Assembly: GCA_900555225.1 (NCBI GenBank) | Contig: USKL01000063.1 | Coordinates: forward strand, 1-7,738 | Reading direction: 5' to 3' | From: an uncultured Collinsella sp. | Lineage (GTDB): Bacteria > Actinomycetota > Coriobacteriia > Coriobacteriales > Coriobacteriaceae | DNA length: 7,738 nucleotides | Shown: positions 5,850 to 7,738 of the stretch, piece after piece | Numbering within the stretch: the stretch's first letter is position 1 | How the letters are laid out: every line of letters starts with the position of its first letter | Notes under the pieces: model-generated | Told to the model about the DNA's origin: nothing | The model's database searches: none | Seen by the model: the letters and a program-made list of their open reading frames with translations, nothing else | Program-made: the position numbers and the translations under genes

Positions 5850-7738
5850 ATGGAATCGTTGTACCGAAAGTATCGCCCGCTCACCTTTGACTCCGTGGTG
5901 GGCCAGCAGCATATCGTCTCGACGCTCGAGCACGCCATCACCGAGGGGCGCCTGTCCCACGCCTACCTGTTCTGCGGACCGCGCGGCACGGGCAAGACCA
6001 CCATGGCGCGCATTCTGGCCAAGGCGCTGCTGTGCCGCAATGCCGAGGCGGCGCGCGCCGAGGGTGCAAGCGGCTGCATGCCCGACGGTACTTGCGAGGA
6101 GTGCGAGCTCATTGCCGAGGGTAACCACCCCGATGTCTACGAGCTCGATGCCGCCTCCCGCACGGGCGTGGACAATGTGCGCGAGGAGATCATCAACTCC
6201 GTCAACTTTGCCCCGGTGCGCGGCAAGTACAAGATCTATATCATCGACGAGGTCCACATGCTCACGACGGCGGCGTTCAACGCGCTGCTCAAGACGCTCG
6301 AGGAGCCGCCGGCACACGTGATCTTTGTGCTGTGCACCACCGACCCGCAAAAGATTCTGGAGACCATCCTCTCGCGCTGCCAGCGTTTCGATTTCCATCG
6401 CATCGGCAACGAGGATATCGAGCGTCGCCTGGCATACGTGTGCGAGCAGGAGGGCTTCGATTACGACGATGAGGCGCTGGCTATCGTGGCGCGCCATGCC
6501 AAGGGCGGTATGCGCGACGCGCTGTCCACGCTGGAGCAGCTGAGCGTCTTTGGCAACGGTTCTGTGCATGCGGACGACGCCCGCTCGCTTTTAGGCGAGG
6601 TTTCGGACCAGATTCTGGGCGAGTTTTCCCGCGCCATTGCCGATCGCGATGTTGCCGAGCTCTATGGACTGATCCGTGCGCAGGTCGAGGAAGGAAACGA
6701 CCTGCTGGAGCTGACGCGCGACCTGGTGGCGCATGTGCGTGACGTGTACGTTGCCTGCGTTGCCGGTGCCCGTGCCGAGCTGTTTGAGGGCGGCTCCGAG
6801 CAGGCCGAGGCGCTTGCTGCCGAGGCCGCTGCCTTTGGCGAGCATCCTGCCGACCGCCTGGCCCGTGTGCTGACGGTGCTCGACGATGCCGCACTGGAGA
6901 TGAGGGGCGCGAGCGACGTGCGCCTGGTGCTCGAGATCGCCTGCACGCGCCTGGCACGTCCCGAGGCCGATTTAACGATTGAGGCATTGGCCGAGCGCGT
7001 GGCCCGCTTGGAGGCCATGGTTGCCAACGGCGCCGTGCCGGCGAGCGTGGCTGCTGCTCAGGCCGCCGCGCCTGCAGCATCCGTACCCGCTGCTGCCCAA
7101 CAGCCGACGCTAATTTCGGGCGCTCGTGCTGCCGCTCCGGCGGCATCCGCTGCCCCCGCTGCTACGTCCGCGCGCCAGGGCGGTATGCCTTGGGACCGTG
7201 GTGCTGCTGTTCCGGCTGCCCAGCCTGCGTCCCGTTCTGCGTCCGTGTCAGCTTCCAAGCCTGCAGCGCCTGCACCTCAGCCTGCGCCGACTCCGACGCC
7301 TCAGCCCGTTGCGGCTCCCGCGCCTGCCACCGCTCCGGCACCTAAGCCCCAGTCCAACAATGCCGCCCAGGTTGCCGCCGCCGGTACTGCCGAGACGCCC
7401 GCGGTCGAGGATGCCGGAGAGCTGCAGCGCAAATGGGCCGAGGTTGTCGAGCGTGTCAAGGCGCGTCAGGCTTCCTACGCGGGGCTTTTGCTCAATGCCC
7501 GCGCCACGGCTGACGACGGCTCCAGGCTCACGGTCTCGTTCCCCGCGGGCTCGACCTTTGCCATCAAGATGCTTGGACGCGCCGACACGCAGTCGGTGGT
7601 CCTGCCGACAGTCAGTGCGGTCTTCGGTCGTCGTACCGTCGACTATGTCCTGGATGGGGGTGGCACGCCGGCTCCTCAACATGAGGAGCATTCTCCATCT
7701 GCACGGGCTGCGGTATCTGCGGACCCGCAACCCGTGTC
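5850..7738 (+). CDS. dnaX: DNA polymerase III subunit gamma/tau, 3' partial
   Basis: This is the clamp-loader ATPase subunit that opens the sliding clamp and, in its tau role, holds the replisome together. The start MESLYRKYRPLTFDSVVGQ is the classic DnaX opening. Other marks are Walker A GPRGTGKT (43-50), a zinc site of Cys 62, 76, 82 and 85, ELDAASRTGVDNVRE (98-112), Walker B IYIIDEVHML (129-138), the SRC motif with the arginine finger (175-177) and sensor 2 GGMRDALS (219-226). A collar region follows (about 240-390), then a Pro/Ala-rich linker (about 400-518). A tau-like domain begins at ELQRKWAEVVERV (about 525), and a second low-complexity tail is cut by the window end after 629 codons. 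The ATG has GGGGGAG five bases upstream. No slippery A- or T-run for a programmed frameshift was seen in the visible part. Confidence 0.97.
   Translation, partial: MESLYRKYRPLTFDSVVGQQHIVSTLEHAITEGRLSHAYLFCGPRGTGKTTMARILAKALLCRNAEAARAEGASGCMPDGTCEECELIAEGNHPDVYELDAASRTGVDNVREEIINSVNFAPVRGKYKIYIIDEVHMLTTAAFNALLKTLEEPPAHVIFVLCTTDPQKILETILSRCQRFDFHRIGNEDIERRLAYVCEQEGFDYDDEALAIVARHAKGGMRDALSTLEQLSVFGNGSVHADDARSLLGEVSDQILGEFSRAIADRDVAELYGLIRAQVEEGNDLLELTRDLVAHVRDVYVACVAGARAELFEGGSEQAEALAAEAAAFGEHPADRLARVLTVLDDAALEMRGASDVRLVLEIACTRLARPEADLTIEALAERVARLEAMVANGAVPASVAAAQAAAPAASVPAAAQQPTLISGARAAAPAASAAPAATSARQGGMPWDRGAAVPAAQPASRSASVSASKPAAPAPQPAPTPTPQPVAAPAPATAPAPKPQSNNAAQVAAAGTAETPAVEDAGELQRKWAEVVERVKARQASYAGLLLNARATADDGSRLTVSFPAGSTFAIKMLGRADTQSVVLPTVSAVFGRRTVDYVLDGGGTPAPQHEEHSPSARAAVSADPQPV

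Noticed and set aside
5005..6321. 438-codon plus-strand open frame
   Set aside because: It runs antisense to the YcxB-like gene and then out of frame through dnaX. Its product has no family features, and GC-rich DNA commonly leaves such frames open.
5469..6569. 366-codon minus-strand open frame
   Set aside because: It lies opposite the dnaX motifs and overlaps the YcxB-like gene in another frame. The low-complexity Arg/Ser-rich end is typical of a shadow frame.
6481..7258. Minus-strand Arg/Pro-rich open frames opposite dnaX
   Set aside because: They are reverse images of the Ala/Pro-rich linker codons and lack start signals or recognisable domains.
7047..7404. Possible repeat array in the dnaX linker
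   Set aside because: The Pro/Ala runs are irregular low-complexity linker typical of actinobacterial DnaX, with no fixed repeat unit.
5850..7738. Programmed frameshift site making a short gamma form of DnaX
   Set aside because: No A-AAA-AAG-type slippery heptamer or long T-run was found in the visible part of the gene.

Overview
The window looks like chromosomal DNA of a high-GC, Gram-positive gut actinobacterium of the class Coriobacteriia, most likely Collinsella or a close relative. Two things suggest this: the GC-rich codon use and sequence style of the dnaX segment, and a membrane-bound LuxR-type regulator, a family strongly expanded in that class. The assignment is inferred from gene content and style, not from a database match.

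Positions 1-4911 hold a run of plus-strand genes that reads as one accessory cassette. It contains (i) the 3' part of a membrane-embedded LuxR-type regulator with an HTH on each side of a membrane domain; (ii) a small Sec-secreted protein with four cysteines, resembling the DUF2712 type of exported protein; (iii) two ABC-2-type permease subunits; (iv) a short BcrA/LanF-like ABC ATPase with Glu in place of the Q-loop Gln; and (v) a secreted protein resembling DUF5028, interrupted by an in-frame amber codon. Genes iii and iv overlap at their stop/start codons (TGATG and ATGA), and gene v starts within 10 bases of the ATPase stop, so iii-v are translationally linked. The arrangement resembles bacteriocin or lantibiotic-type export/immunity operons. 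I infer that the transporter serves, or protects against, the secreted product of gene ii under control of the LuxR-type protein.

Positions 4912-5016 separate the cassette from core genes. They hold a perfect 13-bp stem hairpin between convergent genes, probably a terminator for both sides. A minus-strand gene follows (5017-5733) for a two-helix YcxB-like membrane protein with a very basic C-terminal tail. It is divergent from dnaX (5850 to the window end, 3' truncated), which encodes the gamma/tau subunit of the DNA polymerase III clamp loader.

Base composition changes near 4912. The cassette is visibly poorer in GC and uses the rare Ile codon ATA repeatedly, whereas I find no ATA in the visible dnaX. 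This fits a horizontally acquired or fast-evolving accessory block next to housekeeping genes. No tRNA, rRNA, CRISPR array, transposase or attachment site was recognised, and no stretch over 300 bases lacks a gene.
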